Assembly (NCBI RefSeq): GCF_016863095.1
Contig: NZ_BOOF01000012.1
Span: 62,001-126,000, forward strand
Source: Microbispora siamensis
GTDB lineage: Bacteria; Actinomycetota; Actinomycetes; Streptosporangiales; Streptosporangiaceae
Reading direction: 5' to 3'
Length of the DNA stretch: 64,000 nucleotides
Part shown: piece by piece, positions 42,805 to 53,400 of the stretch
Numbering within the stretch: the first letter of the stretch is position 1
Layout: every line of letters begins with the position of its first letter
Notes under the pieces: generated by a model
Databases searched by the model: none
The model's input: only the letters and a program-made list of their open reading frames with translations
What the model was told of the DNA's origin: nothing
Position numbers and translations under genes: made by a program

Positions 42805-42833
42805 AAGCCCGGCACGACGTTCGTGCCGGGCTT
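42805..42833. terminator. Bidirectional terminator
   Basis: AAGCCCGGCACGA (42805-42817) pairs with TCGTGCCGGGCTT (42821-42833) around CGT, between two convergent genes. Upstream, 42735-42795 is unusually AT-rich and includes TTGGT/ACCAA. Confidence 0.8.
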
Positions 42834-42843
42834 GCTGATCTCG

Positions 42844-43820
<977 letters not shown>

Positions 43821-43824
<4 letters not shown>

Positions 43825-44198
43825 TCTTCTCCCATGATTCTGCGGCTGTAGAGATCGATCTTGTAGTCGACGATCTCGAGATCGCTTCGGAGCTGCTCGA
43901 TTTTGGCGATCATGTCGGCCCTGTGGGCCTCGAGCAGCTCCTTGCGGGCCACGTAGGTGTTCTGGCCCCTGCGGACGAGTTCGGCGTACCTGCGCATCGC
44001 GGCGATGGGCATGCCGCTCGCCCGCAGACGGGTGAGCAGCGCGATCCAGTCGGCGTCCCGCTCGGTGTAGCGCCGGTGGCCGTTGTCGCCGCGGGGCGGC
44101 GGCTCCAGCATGAGGCCGGCGCGTTCGTAGTAGCGCAGCGTGTGGGCGGAGAGGCCGGTACGCTGCGCTACCTGCGCGATGGTCATCCCCTCGTCCAT
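43821..44198 (-). CDS. MerR-family transcriptional regulator
   Basis: 125 aa. [20 protein letters not shown] with ERAGLM and [14 protein letters not shown] forms the MerR winged helix; a dimerisation helix follows ([20 protein letters not shown]). No Cys-based metal loop, so an organic or redox ligand is likely. ATG 44198 is within a few bases of the predicted transcription start. Confidence 0.92.
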
Positions 44199-44205
44199 GG
44201 GGACC

Positions 44206-44236
44206 AGTCTGGGAGTTAGAGCGCGCTCTAAGTCAA
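44206..44236 (-). promoter_or_regulatory. MerR-type promoter with 19-bp spacer
   Basis: Leftward: TTGACT (44236-44231), 19-bp spacer, CAGACT (44211-44206). The spacer region holds a perfect 16-bp palindrome TTAGAGCGCGCTCTAA (44216-44231). Overlong spacer plus dyad is the hallmark of MerR-activated promoters. Confidence 0.75.
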
Positions 44237-44258
44237 GCCCATGATCGCTGGAGGCGGA

Positions 44259-46319
44259 TCATTGGGCCGTGCAGAGGGCGCCGTTCAGGGTGAAGGCGGT
44301 CGGCAGCACGTTGGGACCGCTGTAGGCGCCGACGAAGCCGATCGAGGTGCTCGCGCCGGGGGCGAGCTTACCGTTGTCCGGGGTGCTGGTGACGGTCACC
44401 GAGGTCCCGTTCTGCGTCCAGTTGGCGCTCCATCCGCTGCTGACGGTCTGCCACCCGGTGGGCCAGGTGTAGTGGAGGGTCCAGCCGTCGACGGCGGCCG
44501 TGCCGGTGTTGGTGATGTCCACCGTGGCGACGAACCCGTTGCCCCAGTCGTTGGTGTCCCTCAGGCGGACCGAGCAGGAGCTCTTGTCGGGGGTGCCGGT
44601 GGTGAAGGTGAGCGGCGCGGAGGCCCAGGAGACGCGGCCGGCGGTGTCACGGGCGAGGACGTTGACGGTGTAACGGGTGCCGGGGACGAGGTTGCGGACC
44701 GTGAAGGAGGTGCCGGAGGTCTCGCCGAGCTGTTCGGTGATCGCGCCGTTCTGGCGGTGGATCTCGTACTTGGCGACGGGGCTCGCGCCGGGCGCGGCGG
44801 CGGGCCAGGAGATGGTGGCGGTCTTGTCGGTGACGCCGCTCGCGGTGGGCTGCCCGGGGGCCGCGGGGGCACCCGTGGTGGCGGTTGCCGGGTGCAGCAC
44901 CAGCGTGGTCAGCGAGTACGGCGGGAGGGTCTGGGTGGTGGCGGTCCCGCTGTGGCCGGTGCTGACCGAGGTGGCGCCGTTGGTGAGGGTCTGCACCGTG
45001 GGCGCTTCGCCGGCGGGGGAGAACCCCTCGTAGTCGATCTTCACCTGGTGTTCGCCGTCCGGGTCGCGGTTGATCAGCAGGACGGCGAGATCGCCGTTGG
45101 GGCGCCGTGCGGCGTGCGCGGCGACCAGCGGCTCGTCGGTCGCCGCGCGGACGAACCGGTCGCCGGGGCGGGCGAACGAGCTGATCATGGAGAGCGCGTG
45201 GTACGGAGCGAAGGGCGTGTTCAGCGGGGGTTCGCAGGTGTCGCCGGAGCAAGCGCCGCTGGACAGCATGCCGAAGTCGCCGTAGTCGGTCTGGCCGGCG
45301 ACGGTGCTGACGGTGCCGATGCCGTTGTGGACGTTCCACCAGTCGACGGTGAAGACGCCCTGTTCCATGAGGCCGGCGTAGGCGTCGGCGGCGAACAGCG
45401 CGCCGGGCTGGGTGTTCGGCGCGATCCCGCTGTTGATCTCGGTCACCGCGATGCCGATGTCGCCGGCGCGGGCGCCCGCGTGCTTGGCGATCTGCTTGCG
45501 GACGAGGTAGATCATGTCGGGGATGTGGGCGGTCTTGGTGAGGACGTCGGCCGCGTTGTTGTACGGCGGGTACCAGTGCAGGATGACGAAGTCGATCTTC
45601 GAGGCGGCGATCGACAGGACGGTGTCGTTCCAGGTGGCCTGGTCGCCGCTGGCGACGATGCCGTCGGGCCAGTTGGCGGGGGTGGTCAGCACCGCGCCGA
45701 TCTTGATGGTCGGGTCGACGGCCTTCATCGCGTCCGCGTACTGCACGAGGTTCCTGGCGTACTCGGCCGGGCTCTTGTCGGCGTGGTCGTCGGCTTCCCA
45801 GTCGGCGCCGTAGTGGCCGTTGCCGTAGTTCTCGTTGCCGATCTCCCAGTACTTCACGCCGTACTTCTTGGTGACGTTGGCGTACTCGACCCAGTCGGCG
45901 GCTTCCTGGGCGGTGCCGGTGCCGTAGTTGGCGATGATGATCGGTTGGGCGCCGGTGCGCTTGGCCCCGCTGATGAAGGTGTCGAAGTCGGTGCCGGGGG
46001 CGACGTAGCCGCCCGGCGCTGTGTGGGTCTTCCAGTGGTAGATGTCGCCGTACGACCCGCCGGGGTAGCGCAGCATCTTCACGCCGGCGGCCTTGAGGAG
46101 GTCGGCGGTCTCGTTCGTGCCGAGATTGCTGTCCCAGATCGCATGGTTGGTGCCGACGGCGGTGTCGGACGCGACGGCCAGGCCCGCGCGGGTGTTGACG
46201 GTGACGTTGACGGGCGCGGTGTCGGCGGTCGCGGCCGGTACGCCGGTGAGGAATTGGGCGGCCACCGCTGCGCCCATGAGGAGTGCGATGGCCGGCCTGG
46301 CGATGCGCAGGGTGCTCAT
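44259..46319 (-). CDS. Secreted GH clan-A glycosidase (arabinofuranosidase-like) with FnIII and CBM2
   Basis: 686 aa. Signal peptide (1-33), then a (beta/alpha)8 domain with WEIGNENYG (acid/base Glu163) and AVTEINS (nucleophile Glu294) as in GH51/GH39-type clan-A retaining enzymes, a beta-sandwich (about 400-475), an FnIII module (about 480-570) and a CBM2 (about 583-686; SVRLRDTNDWGNGFVATVDI). Acts outside the cell on plant polysaccharide, most likely arabinoxylan or pectin side chains; precise GH family not certain. AAGGGA precedes ATG 46319. Confidence 0.88.
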   Translation of the reverse strand: MSTLRIARPAIALLMGAAVAAQFLTGVPAATADTAPVNVTVNTRAGLAVASDTAVGTNHAIWDSNLGTNETADLLKAAGVKMLRYPGGSYGDIYHWKTHTAPGGYVAPGTDFDTFISGAKRTGAQPIIIANYGTGTAQEAADWVEYANVTKKYGVKYWEIGNENYGNGHYGADWEADDHADKSPAEYARNLVQYADAMKAVDPTIKIGAVLTTPANWPDGIVASGDQATWNDTVLSIAASKIDFVILHWYPPYNNAADVLTKTAHIPDMIYLVRKQIAKHAGARAGDIGIAVTEINSGIAPNTQPGALFAADAYAGLMEQGVFTVDWWNVHNGIGTVSTVAGQTDYGDFGMLSSGACSGDTCEPPLNTPFAPYHALSMISSFARPGDRFVRAATDEPLVAAHAARRPNGDLAVLLINRDPDGEHQVKIDYEGFSPAGEAPTVQTLTNGATSVSTGHSGTATTQTLPPYSLTTLVLHPATATTGAPAAPGQPTASGVTDKTATISWPAAAPGASPVAKYEIHRQNGAITEQLGETSGTSFTVRNLVPGTRYTVNVLARDTAGRVSWASAPLTFTTGTPDKSSCSVRLRDTNDWGNGFVATVDITNTGTAAVDGWTLHYTWPTGWQTVSSGWSANWTQNGTSVTVTSTPDNGKLAPGASTSIGFVGAYSGPNVLPTAFTLNGALCTAQ

Positions 46320-46431
46320 TACGTCCCTTTTCTGGAGGATCTTGCCGTGTGATCGTGATCAGGACGTGTGGAGCGGTCAAGCGGGCACCCTCGGGTGCGG
46401 CCGTGAGCTGCGGCAGAGTTAGGCGGGTCGT

Positions 46432-46440
46432 GCAACTTTC
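46432..46440 (-). promoter_or_regulatory. Degenerate LacI-type site upstream of the GH gene
   Basis: Leftward GAAAGTTGC, one mismatch to GAAAGTTTC found before the polyesterase and pectinesterase; 113 bp before the start codon. Confidence 0.4.
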
Positions 46441-46548
46441 ATGCGGAATGGCCTTCGAGAACGGCAACGCTCGGCCGCCTCGTGCGGCGGACACGACCCA
46501 GGCACTTGGCTGCCGGTTGGCAGAGCTCGTTTCTGCCGGCCATACGAG

Positions 46549-47307
46549 CTACATCCGGGTCCGCGCGTACGCCTGCAGCGCGTCGCGGACGAACGTCGCC
46601 CCTGCGGCGTCGTCGTACATGCCGGCGAAGCGGGGGTCGTCGACGTACATGTCCCCCAGGCATTTCACCATCTCGATCGAGCGTTCCCGGTCGCCCTCGG
46701 CCGTGGGGGTGCCCGGGATCTGGCTCAGCCACCGAACGTGCCGGGCAGCCAGTGACTGAGCGTGTTCCGATGTCGGGGAAACACCGGCCTTCACTGCGGC
46801 TACCCATGCGGCGACGAGGTCTTCGGCGGCCTGCTTCCAGGCCCGCTGCTGGTCAAGGGTCTTGCCGTGCCACCAGTCGTTGCTCGCCTGGAACGCGCGC
46901 TCGCCCCAGCGTGAGACCACCTCGTCCTTGTAGCGGTCGTTGAACCCCGCCAGCATGACGTCCATCCGCGGTTCCGCCCCCGCCTGCAGGGCCTCGATCG
47001 TGTGACGCACGGACCGGATCTGCCGTTCGATGCGGTCCCGTTCCTCTTCCAGTTCGGCGATGTGGGCGCGGAGCCCGTCGTACGTGTCCACCTCGTCGGC
47101 CAGGACCTCGGCGATGGCCGGCAATCCCATGCCGAGCCGGCGCATGAGCAGGATCCGCTGTAGCCGGGCGACCGCGGTGAGGTTGTAGTAGCGGTATCCG
47201 TTCGCGCCGACCCGGGACGGGGTCAAGAGCCCGATGTGGTCGTAGTGACGCAGGGTGCGACTGGTGATGCCGGCCCTCGTCGCGAGTTCCTGGATCGTCC
47301 ACTCCAT
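46549..47307 (-). CDS. MerR-family regulator with TipAS drug-binding domain
   Basis: 252 aa. N-terminal MerR domain (WTIQELATRAGITSRTLRHY, ANGYRYYNLTAVARLQRI), coiled coil (about 75-105), then a TipAS-like C-terminal domain (ERAFQASNDWWHGKTLDQQ to DPRFAGMYDDAAGATFVRDA), which binds thiopeptides or other large ligands in TipA. ATG 47307 lies 10 bp after the DUF2268 protease stop, so both share the MerR-type promoter at 48210-48240. Confidence 0.92.
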   Translation of the reverse strand: MEWTIQELATRAGITSRTLRHYDHIGLLTPSRVGANGYRYYNLTAVARLQRILLMRRLGMGLPAIAEVLADEVDTYDGLRAHIAELEEERDRIERQIRSVRHTIEALQAGAEPRMDVMLAGFNDRYKDEVVSRWGERAFQASNDWWHGKTLDQQRAWKQAAEDLVAAWVAAVKAGVSPTSEHAQSLAARHVRWLSQIPGTPTAEGDRERSIEMVKCLGDMYVDDPRFAGMYDDAAGATFVRDALQAYARTRM

Positions 47308-47317
47308 CGTTCCAGTG

Positions 47318-48202
47318 TTACCCGCGGCGGAGCGTGGCGGCGATGATCTCCGAGCTGTCGGCGTGCAGGGCCTGCGCCGCAGTCTGCCCGGTCGCCGCCA
47401 GGTAGGTGTCGACCAGCCGGTTGCCCGCGGCGTACCCGGCGCCCATCGGCAGTCCGACCGGGGTGAGGCCGAAGCGCTCGGCGCTGGGGTCGCCGTGCAC
47501 CCAGGCAGTGAAGTTCTGCATGCCTGTCACGTCGAGTCCGGTGAGCACCTTGCCGAAGATCTCGTCGTCGTGCAGGTGCGGCACGCCGATGCGGGTGGGG
47601 CCGAGCTCGTCGCCGTAGAGCTGGCGGGCGAAGGCGTCGGCCAGTCCCTCGGAGACGATGTGATCGCCGACCGTGACGGTCATCGGGTCCCACACAACCC
47701 CGCCCGGGCCGAACCGCAGGTTGTGGTGGAGTTCGTGCACGGCGGTGGCCTCCAGCCGCTCCACGTTCTCCGGGAAGGGCCAGAGCGTGATCACGATGTG
47801 GCCCGAGATGCCGCCGAACCCGGTCACTCCTTGGCAGGGACCCATGAAGTGCTCGTCACCCGGATCGCCGAGCACGAACAGCACGGTGATGTCCGGGGCC
47901 CCCAGCCCCGGCGTCGCCTCGAGCAGTACGGTGAGAGCCTCGTCGAGGGCGCGTTGCATCCGCTCCCAGGCTCCGGCCGCCGCCAGGGTTTCGAGCGCGT
48001 CGAGGCAACGCTCCTCGTCGCGGTCGATGGGGAACCCGGACGCAGCGAGGTGCATGGCCACCAGGTCGACCTCGCCGGGGTGGTAGCGGTACATGCCCCT
48101 GCTGGGCTCCAGCATCGAACGCAGCAGGTCGACGCGGTCCGCGACCGGGGCCAGCAGGATCCGCTTCATGGCGGAGTGGGTGTCAAGAACAGTGATCGAC
48201 AT
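47318..48202 (-). CDS. DUF2268 putative Zn-dependent protease
   Basis: 294 aa. Gluzincin motif AVHELHHNLR (HExxH) near residue 150 and a downstream Glu in EGLADAFARQLYG suit a zinc peptidase; DUF2268 proteins are predicted Zn-dependent proteases. No signal peptide, so probably cytoplasmic. ATG 48202 coincides with the predicted transcription start (leaderless). First gene of an operon with the TipAS-MerR regulator. Confidence 0.88.
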   Translation of the reverse strand: MSITVLDTHSAMKRILLAPVADRVDLLRSMLEPSRGMYRYHPGEVDLVAMHLAASGFPIDRDEERCLDALETLAAAGAWERMQRALDEALTVLLEATPGLGAPDITVLFVLGDPGDEHFMGPCQGVTGFGGISGHIVITLWPFPENVERLEATAVHELHHNLRFGPGGVVWDPMTVTVGDHIVSEGLADAFARQLYGDELGPTRIGVPHLHDDEIFGKVLTGLDVTGMQNFTAWVHGDPSAERFGLTPVGLPMGAGYAAGNRLVDTYLAATGQTAAQALHADSSEIIAATLRRG

Positions 48203-48209
48203 GGCCGCG

Positions 48210-48240
48210 ATGCTAGAAGTTGACGCAGCGTCAAGGTCAA
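48210..48240 (-). promoter_or_regulatory. MerR-type promoter with 19-bp spacer (DUF2268-TipAS operon)
   Basis: Leftward: TTGACC (48240-48235), 19-bp spacer with dyad TTGACGC-T-GCGTCAA, TAGCAT (48215-48210). Transcription would start at the ATG of the protease gene. Confidence 0.8.
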
Positions 48241-48392
48241 GCCGACAGCACCGCGACCGCGGTGACCGGCGATCGCCATATGCCTTCATCCCGGCCGACG
48301 TCGCGTGGGGGGCAGCGCCCGCCATGCCGGCTTCCGAGACCGCTCACCGCACGGCTACCCGAGGGACGGCCGGACGGCGGACAGCGGGGGCG

Positions 48393-48824
48393 TCAGGATC
48401 CGTGACCGTGACGGACCGGCATGTTCTGCCCGAGCAGGCAGATGTCCGGCTGGGATCCGCAGAAGGCGGACTGCACCTCGAAACCGCCTTGGTCGGTGAT
48501 GGCCTGCTGCGCCTGTCCCTTCACGAAGGTGGGGGCGATGACGCCGGTCAGGTTCTGGTTGAACCGGCCCGCACCGGACCGCCCCTGGCCACCGGCCGCG
48601 CGCCCTCCTTTGATCACCTGGCCGCCGCCACCGCCCGGGCCGGGGTCGCGGAGCGCCGCGTGCCCCGCACGCGCGTGATGCGGGGCGACGCGGGCGATCG
48701 CGGGCTGCGCGGCCGCGATCCCCACCGCCGTGATCATGAGCGCGGCCATGGCCAGCCGCCGGGGCGCGAGGACCATCGCGAGGACCTTGGTGTCGCGCGG
48801 GTCGTGCGCGCGGGAGCGGGACAT
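48393..48824 (-). CDS. Predicted secreted protein, unknown
   Basis: 143 aa from ATG 48824; an in-frame ATG at 48899 is possible but would add a very charged leader. A signal-like segment (RRLAMAALMITAVGIAAAQP then AIA) is followed by a Gly-rich stretch (DPGPGGGGGQVIKGG) and a C-terminal part with two Cys (AFCGSQPDICLLGQNMPVRH). No known family. Monocistronic. Confidence 0.55.
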   Translation of the reverse strand: MSRSRAHDPRDTKVLAMVLAPRRLAMAALMITAVGIAAAQPAIARVAPHHARAGHAALRDPGPGGGGGQVIKGGRAAGGQGRSGAGRFNQNLTGVIAPTFVKGQAQQAITDQGGFEVQSAFCGSQPDICLLGQNMPVRHGHGS

Positions 48825-48996
48825 CTCGGTACGTGCCTTCCTGTTCCTGACCCGGCGTTCGCTGTCGCTCGTCCGGTTCCGCCGGGACGTGAGGCTCATA
48901 CCCGGCCTGGAACTCCGTAGCTGCGGCAGGGGGCCAAGTGGCGATCAGCTGTCCTCCACGGCCCGGGAAACCCGCAGGTAGACCGAGGGGCAGCGC

Positions 48997-49770
48997 CTAG
49001 TGGACGCTGAAGCCGCCGTCGACGCAGATGGCCTGGCCGGTGACGTACGACGAGGCGTCGGAGGCGAGGAAGACGGCCACGCCGCGGAAGTCGTCGGGGA
49101 CGCCGTTGCGCCCGGACATGGACCGGGCGGCCAGTTGCTCCACCCGCCCGGGGACGGCCTGGGCGGGCGCGGTCAGCGGGGTCAGGACGAAACCGGGGAT
49201 GATCGTGTTGCTGGTGACCCCGTGCGCCGACCATGCCTCGGCCTGGGAGCGGGTCAGCCCGCAGACGGCGGCCTTGGCCGCGCCGTAGACGCCGCTGTCG
49301 CCGAAGGCGCTGATCGACTGCTGGGAGCCGATGTTGATGATGCGTCCCCGCCCCCGGGCCGCCATGCGAGGGCCGAAGTGCTGCCCGAGCAGGAACGGCG
49401 CGGTGAGGTTGACGGCGATGGTCTGGTCGTAGTCGCCGACGGTCAGTTCGGCCATGGGCCTGCGGATGTTGTTGGCGGCGTCGTTGACGAGGATGTCGAT
49501 CTCGCCGAAGAACCCGTCCGCCTCCTCGCACACGCGGGCGACGTCGGCGCGGTCCCCGAGGTCAGCGCTGATCGCGGCCGCGCGCACGCCGTGGCCTTCG
49601 AGTTCGCCGACGGCCTCGGCGAGTTCCTTGCGCCGCCGGGCGACCAGGACCACGGCCGCCCCGGCGCGTCCGAGCGCCTCCGCCATGGCGTATCCGATGC
49701 CGGAACTGCCTCCGGTGACGAGGGCGACCCGGCCGGTGAGTGAGAAGAGTTCCTCGATGTAGGTCGGCAT
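48997..49770 (-). CDS. SDR-family oxidoreductase (gluconate-5-dehydrogenase-like)
   Basis: 257 aa. TGGSSGIG (19-26), NDAAN in place of NNAG, GSQQS with the catalytic Ser and YGAAK (YxxxK); C-terminal VTGQAICVDGGFS. NAD(P)-dependent reduction of a sugar or polyol ketone is likely. The NDAAN change is unusual but tolerated in some SDRs. Confidence 0.9.
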   Translation of the reverse strand: MPTYIEELFSLTGRVALVTGGSSGIGYAMAEALGRAGAAVVLVARRRKELAEAVGELEGHGVRAAAISADLGDRADVARVCEEADGFFGEIDILVNDAANNIRRPMAELTVGDYDQTIAVNLTAPFLLGQHFGPRMAARGRGRIINIGSQQSISAFGDSGVYGAAKAAVCGLTRSQAEAWSAHGVTSNTIIPGFVLTPLTAPAQAVPGRVEQLAARSMSGRNGVPDDFRGVAVFLASDASSYVTGQAICVDGGFSVH

Positions 49771-49815
49771 ATCGCCGGAAGGTAGCAGCAGGCCGGGGCG
49801 GGCCCGGCGGACGGG

Positions 49816-50373
49816 TCAGGCGGGGTCGGCGTCTTCGGCGTCTTCGGCGTGCATCTCGCGCATCGCGTCCTCGATTTTGCGCATCACCGTCTCCATGGTG
49901 CGCAGGGTCTCGGTGTCGAGGCGCCGCAGGAGGCGGATGTAGCCGCCGGTCCCGGCTTCGATGATCTCGCTGGTGAGCCGCCGCCCGGCCTCGGTGAGCT
50001 CGACGCGGCGTACGCGGCGGTCGTGGGGGTCCTCGTGACGGCCGGCCAGGCCCTGGGCGACCACGCGGTCGACGATGCCGGTGACGGTGGCCAGGCCGAC
50101 GCCGAGGTGGCGGGCGAGTTCCTGCCCGGAGGCGGACCCGGCGAACGACAGGAACATGACGACCTTGAGCTGCTGCATCGTGAGGGTGGAGGCCAGCAGC
50201 GGCATCGAGCGGTCGCGGGCGAAGAACCGGCCCATGCTGCGCTGCAGCTCCGCGAGGCGGGCGATGATGCACCCGCGCTCGGTGTCCTCCCCGAGGGTGG
50301 CGGGGTCGTCCTGGGGGTGGGGGGCGGCCGCCGCGCCGGTTCCGGTGCGGCGCTCGGCTGGGCTGTCGTTCAC
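49816..50373 (-). CDS. MarR-family transcriptional regulator
   Basis: 185 aa. Winged helix GQELARHLGVGLATVTGIVD (about 83-102), RHEDPHDRRVRRVELTEAGR wing. GTG 50373 has GAGAGG five bases upstream; TTG 50391 is possible. Divergent from the RND pump gene, which is its probable target. The C-terminus is very acidic (HAEDAEDADPA). Confidence 0.9.
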   Translation of the reverse strand: MNDSPAERRTGTGAAAAPHPQDDPATLGEDTERGCIIARLAELQRSMGRFFARDRSMPLLASTLTMQQLKVVMFLSFAGSASGQELARHLGVGLATVTGIVDRVVAQGLAGRHEDPHDRRVRRVELTEAGRRLTSEIIEAGTGGYIRLLRRLDTETLRTMETVMRKIEDAMREMHAEDAEDADPA

Positions 50374-50436
50374 TGTCACCTCTCGGGTCAAGAGGTTACC
50401 AGCCGTTAATACGAGAGCTGAATGTTCGGATGATGC

Positions 50437-50463
50437 GAAGTGTTAGGCTGGGGCGAACACTTC
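50437..50463. promoter_or_regulatory. Inverted repeat before the RND pump gene
   Basis: GAAGTGTT (50437-50444) and AACACTTC (50456-50463) are exact reverse complements with 11 nt between, just ahead of ATG 50484. Candidate MarR operator. Confidence 0.55.
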
Positions 50464-50483
50464 CCCCGATGTCAGGAGCTCGG

Positions 50484-53400
50484 ATGACCTCCTTGGCCAG
50501 GCTGAGCCTTGCCAACCGCACTCTCGTGATCATGATCACGCTGGTGCTCGCGGGTTTCGGCTTGTTCGCGATTCCCTCGCTGAAGCAACAGCTTTTCCCG
50601 TCGCTGGAGTTCCCGGCGGCGTTCACGGTTGCGAGTTATCCGGGTGCCGCTCCCGAGATCGTGGAGGAGCAGGTCACCAAGCCGATCGAGAGCGCGTTCC
50701 AGGGTATCGCCGGTGTCACCGACATCACCTCCACCTCCCGGGAGGGGATGTCCCAGGTGCAGGTGGCCTATGAGTATGGCACCGACATCGACCAGATGAT
50801 CGGGAAGATGCAGCAGGCCGTGAGCCGGATCAAGGCGCAGCTTCCGGCCGACGTCGATCCGCAGGTGGTCGCGGGCAGCACCGACGACATTCCGGTGATG
50901 GCGATCGCGGTGGGCGACGGCGGCGACCAGCACGCCATGGCCGACAAGATCGAAAAGATCATGGTGCCGGAGCTGCAGTCGATCGAGGGCGTCCGGGACG
51001 TCACCGTCAGCGGCGCCCGGGATCAGCAGGTCGTCATCACCCCCGATCAGGGCAGGCTCGCCCTGCTGGGGCTGTCGGCCGCGGCCATCCCCGACCTCCT
51101 GCGGGCCAACGGGGTGTCCATCCCGGCCGGCACGCTGACCGAGGACGGCAAGTCGCTGACCGTGCAGATCGGCGACCCGGTGCGTACGGTGAAGGACCTC
51201 GAGAACCTGTACCTGACCCCTGCCGCGCCTGCGGCGGGCCAGGGCGGCGGCGCCGGCGCGGGACAAGGTGCAGGACAGGGCGCGGCCGCCGGGCGGGGGG
51301 CGTCGCAGAGCGCGGCGACGGCGGCGGCCCAGGCACGCGCCGCCGCGGCCCGGCCGAAGCCGGTCAAGCTCGGCGACGTGGCCGACATCAAGGTCGAGAA
51401 CGCGTCCGCGACCACGCTCACCCGCACCAACGGCACCCCGAGCCTCGGCGTGTCGATCACGATGGTGCCCGACGGCAACGCCGTGCAGATCTCCCACGAC
51501 GTGAACGACGCCCTGCCGGACCTGACGCGCGCCCTCGGCGACAGCGCCGAGCTGACTGTGGTGTTCGACCAGGCGCCGTACGTCGAGCGGTCCATCGAGG
51601 ACCTGACCACCGAGGGCCTGCTGGGCCTGGCGTTCGCCGTGGTCGTGATCCTGGTGTTCCTGCTGTCGGTCCGCTCGACCCTGGTCACGGCCGTGTCGAT
51701 CCCGCTGTCGGTGGTGATCGCGCTGATCGCGCTGTGGATCGGCGACTACTCGCTGAACCTGCTGACGCTGGGGGCGCTGACGATCGCCGTGGGCCGGGTG
51801 GTCGACGACTCGATCGTGGTGCTGGAGAACATCAAGCGCCATCTCGCCTACGGCGAGGAGAAGCGGCGGGCGATCCTCGGCGCGGTGCGCGAGGTGTCCG
51901 GCGCGGTGACCGCCTCGACGCTCACGACGGTCGCGGTGTTCCTGCCGATCGCCTTCGTCGGCGGGATGGTGGGGCAGCTGTTCAGCCCGTTCGCGATCAC
52001 GGTGACCGTGGCGCTGCTCGCGTCGCTGCTGGTCGCGCTGACCGTCATCCCGGTGCTGGCGTACTGGTTCCTCAAGGCGCCGGTGCTCACGCCGCAGGAG
52101 ATGCAGGCCGTACGCGAGGACGCCGAGCGCAAGGAGCTGCGCAGCCCGCTGCAGCGGATCTACCTGCCGGTGCTGCGTTTCGCGACGCGGCGGCGCCTGA
52201 TCACGGTGCTGATCGGGGTGGTGGTGTTCGTCGCCACGATGGCGCTGGCGCCCAACCTGAAGACGAACTTCCTCGACAACTCGGGCAACGACACCACGCA
52301 GATCAGCCAGCGGATGCCGGCCGGGACCGACCTGGCGACCACCGACGCGGCGGCCAAGAAGGTCGAGGCGGTGCTCGCGGCCGACGGGGGCGTGAAGTCC
52401 TACCAGGTGACGGTCGGCGGCGGGAACCGCTTCCTCGGCGGGCTGGGCGGCGGCTCCGACCGGGCGTCGTTCTCGGTGACCCTCAAGGAGGGCGTGGAGA
52501 CGTCCGCCCTGGAGGACCGGCTCAGGGAGAGGCTGAAGGGCCTGACGGGGATCGGCGACATCACGGTCGGCGGCAGCGACGGCGGGTTCAACTCCGACCA
52601 GGTGCAGGTCATCGTGCAGGGCTCGGACCAGGCCGCGCTGAAGACGGCGGCCACCACGGTGCGCGACGCCATGGCCGGGGTCGACGGGCTGCGGGACGTC
52701 GCCTCCAACCTCGAAGACAGCGTCCCGCGGGTCGAGGTGCACGTGGACCGGGAGAAGGCCGCCGCCAGGGGCCTGACCGAGGCCGGGATCGGGCAGCTGG
52801 TCGCGCAGGCGTTCCGCGGCGCCCCGGTCGGCTCGATCGACGTCGACGGCCGCTCCAGCGACGTGATCCTGCGCGCCGGCGGTGACGCGCCCGACGACAT
52901 CGCGGCGATCAGGAAGCTCGCGATCCCCACGGCGACGGGCATGGTGAAGCTCGGCGACGTCGCCGACGTGGTGAAGGCCGACGGGCCCACCCAGATCACC
53001 CGGCAGGACGGCGACCGCACCGCGACGGTGTCGGGCACCGCCGACGCGTCCGACCTCGGTGCGATCACCACGAAGGTCACCGACAAGCTGAAGACGCTGA
53101 CGCTGCCGGCAGGGGTGACGTACAAGATCGGCGGTGCGAGCTCCGACCAGCAGGACGCGTTCGCCGACCTGGGGGTGGCCATGCTGCTCGCGGTGGCGAT
53201 CGTCTTCATGATCATGGTGGCGACGTTCCGCAGCCTGGTGCAGCCGCTGATCCTGCTGGTGTCGATCCCGTTCGCGGCGACCGGCGCGATCGGGCTGCTG
53301 CTGGTCACCGACACGGCGCTCGGCGTGCCCGCGCTGATCGGCATGCTGATGCTGATCGGCATCGTCGTCACCAACGCGATCGTGCTGATCGACCTGATCA

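Noticed and set aside
44241..46352. 703-codon plus-strand frame, Gly/Val/Asp-rich
   Set aside because: Antisense of the GH-CBM2 gene; looks like a repetitive surface protein but is only a codon-bias shadow.
46441..46548. Terminator after the TipAS-MerR gene
   Set aside because: Only short 5-6-bp complementary runs (GGCAGA/TCTGCC) are present; too weak to call.
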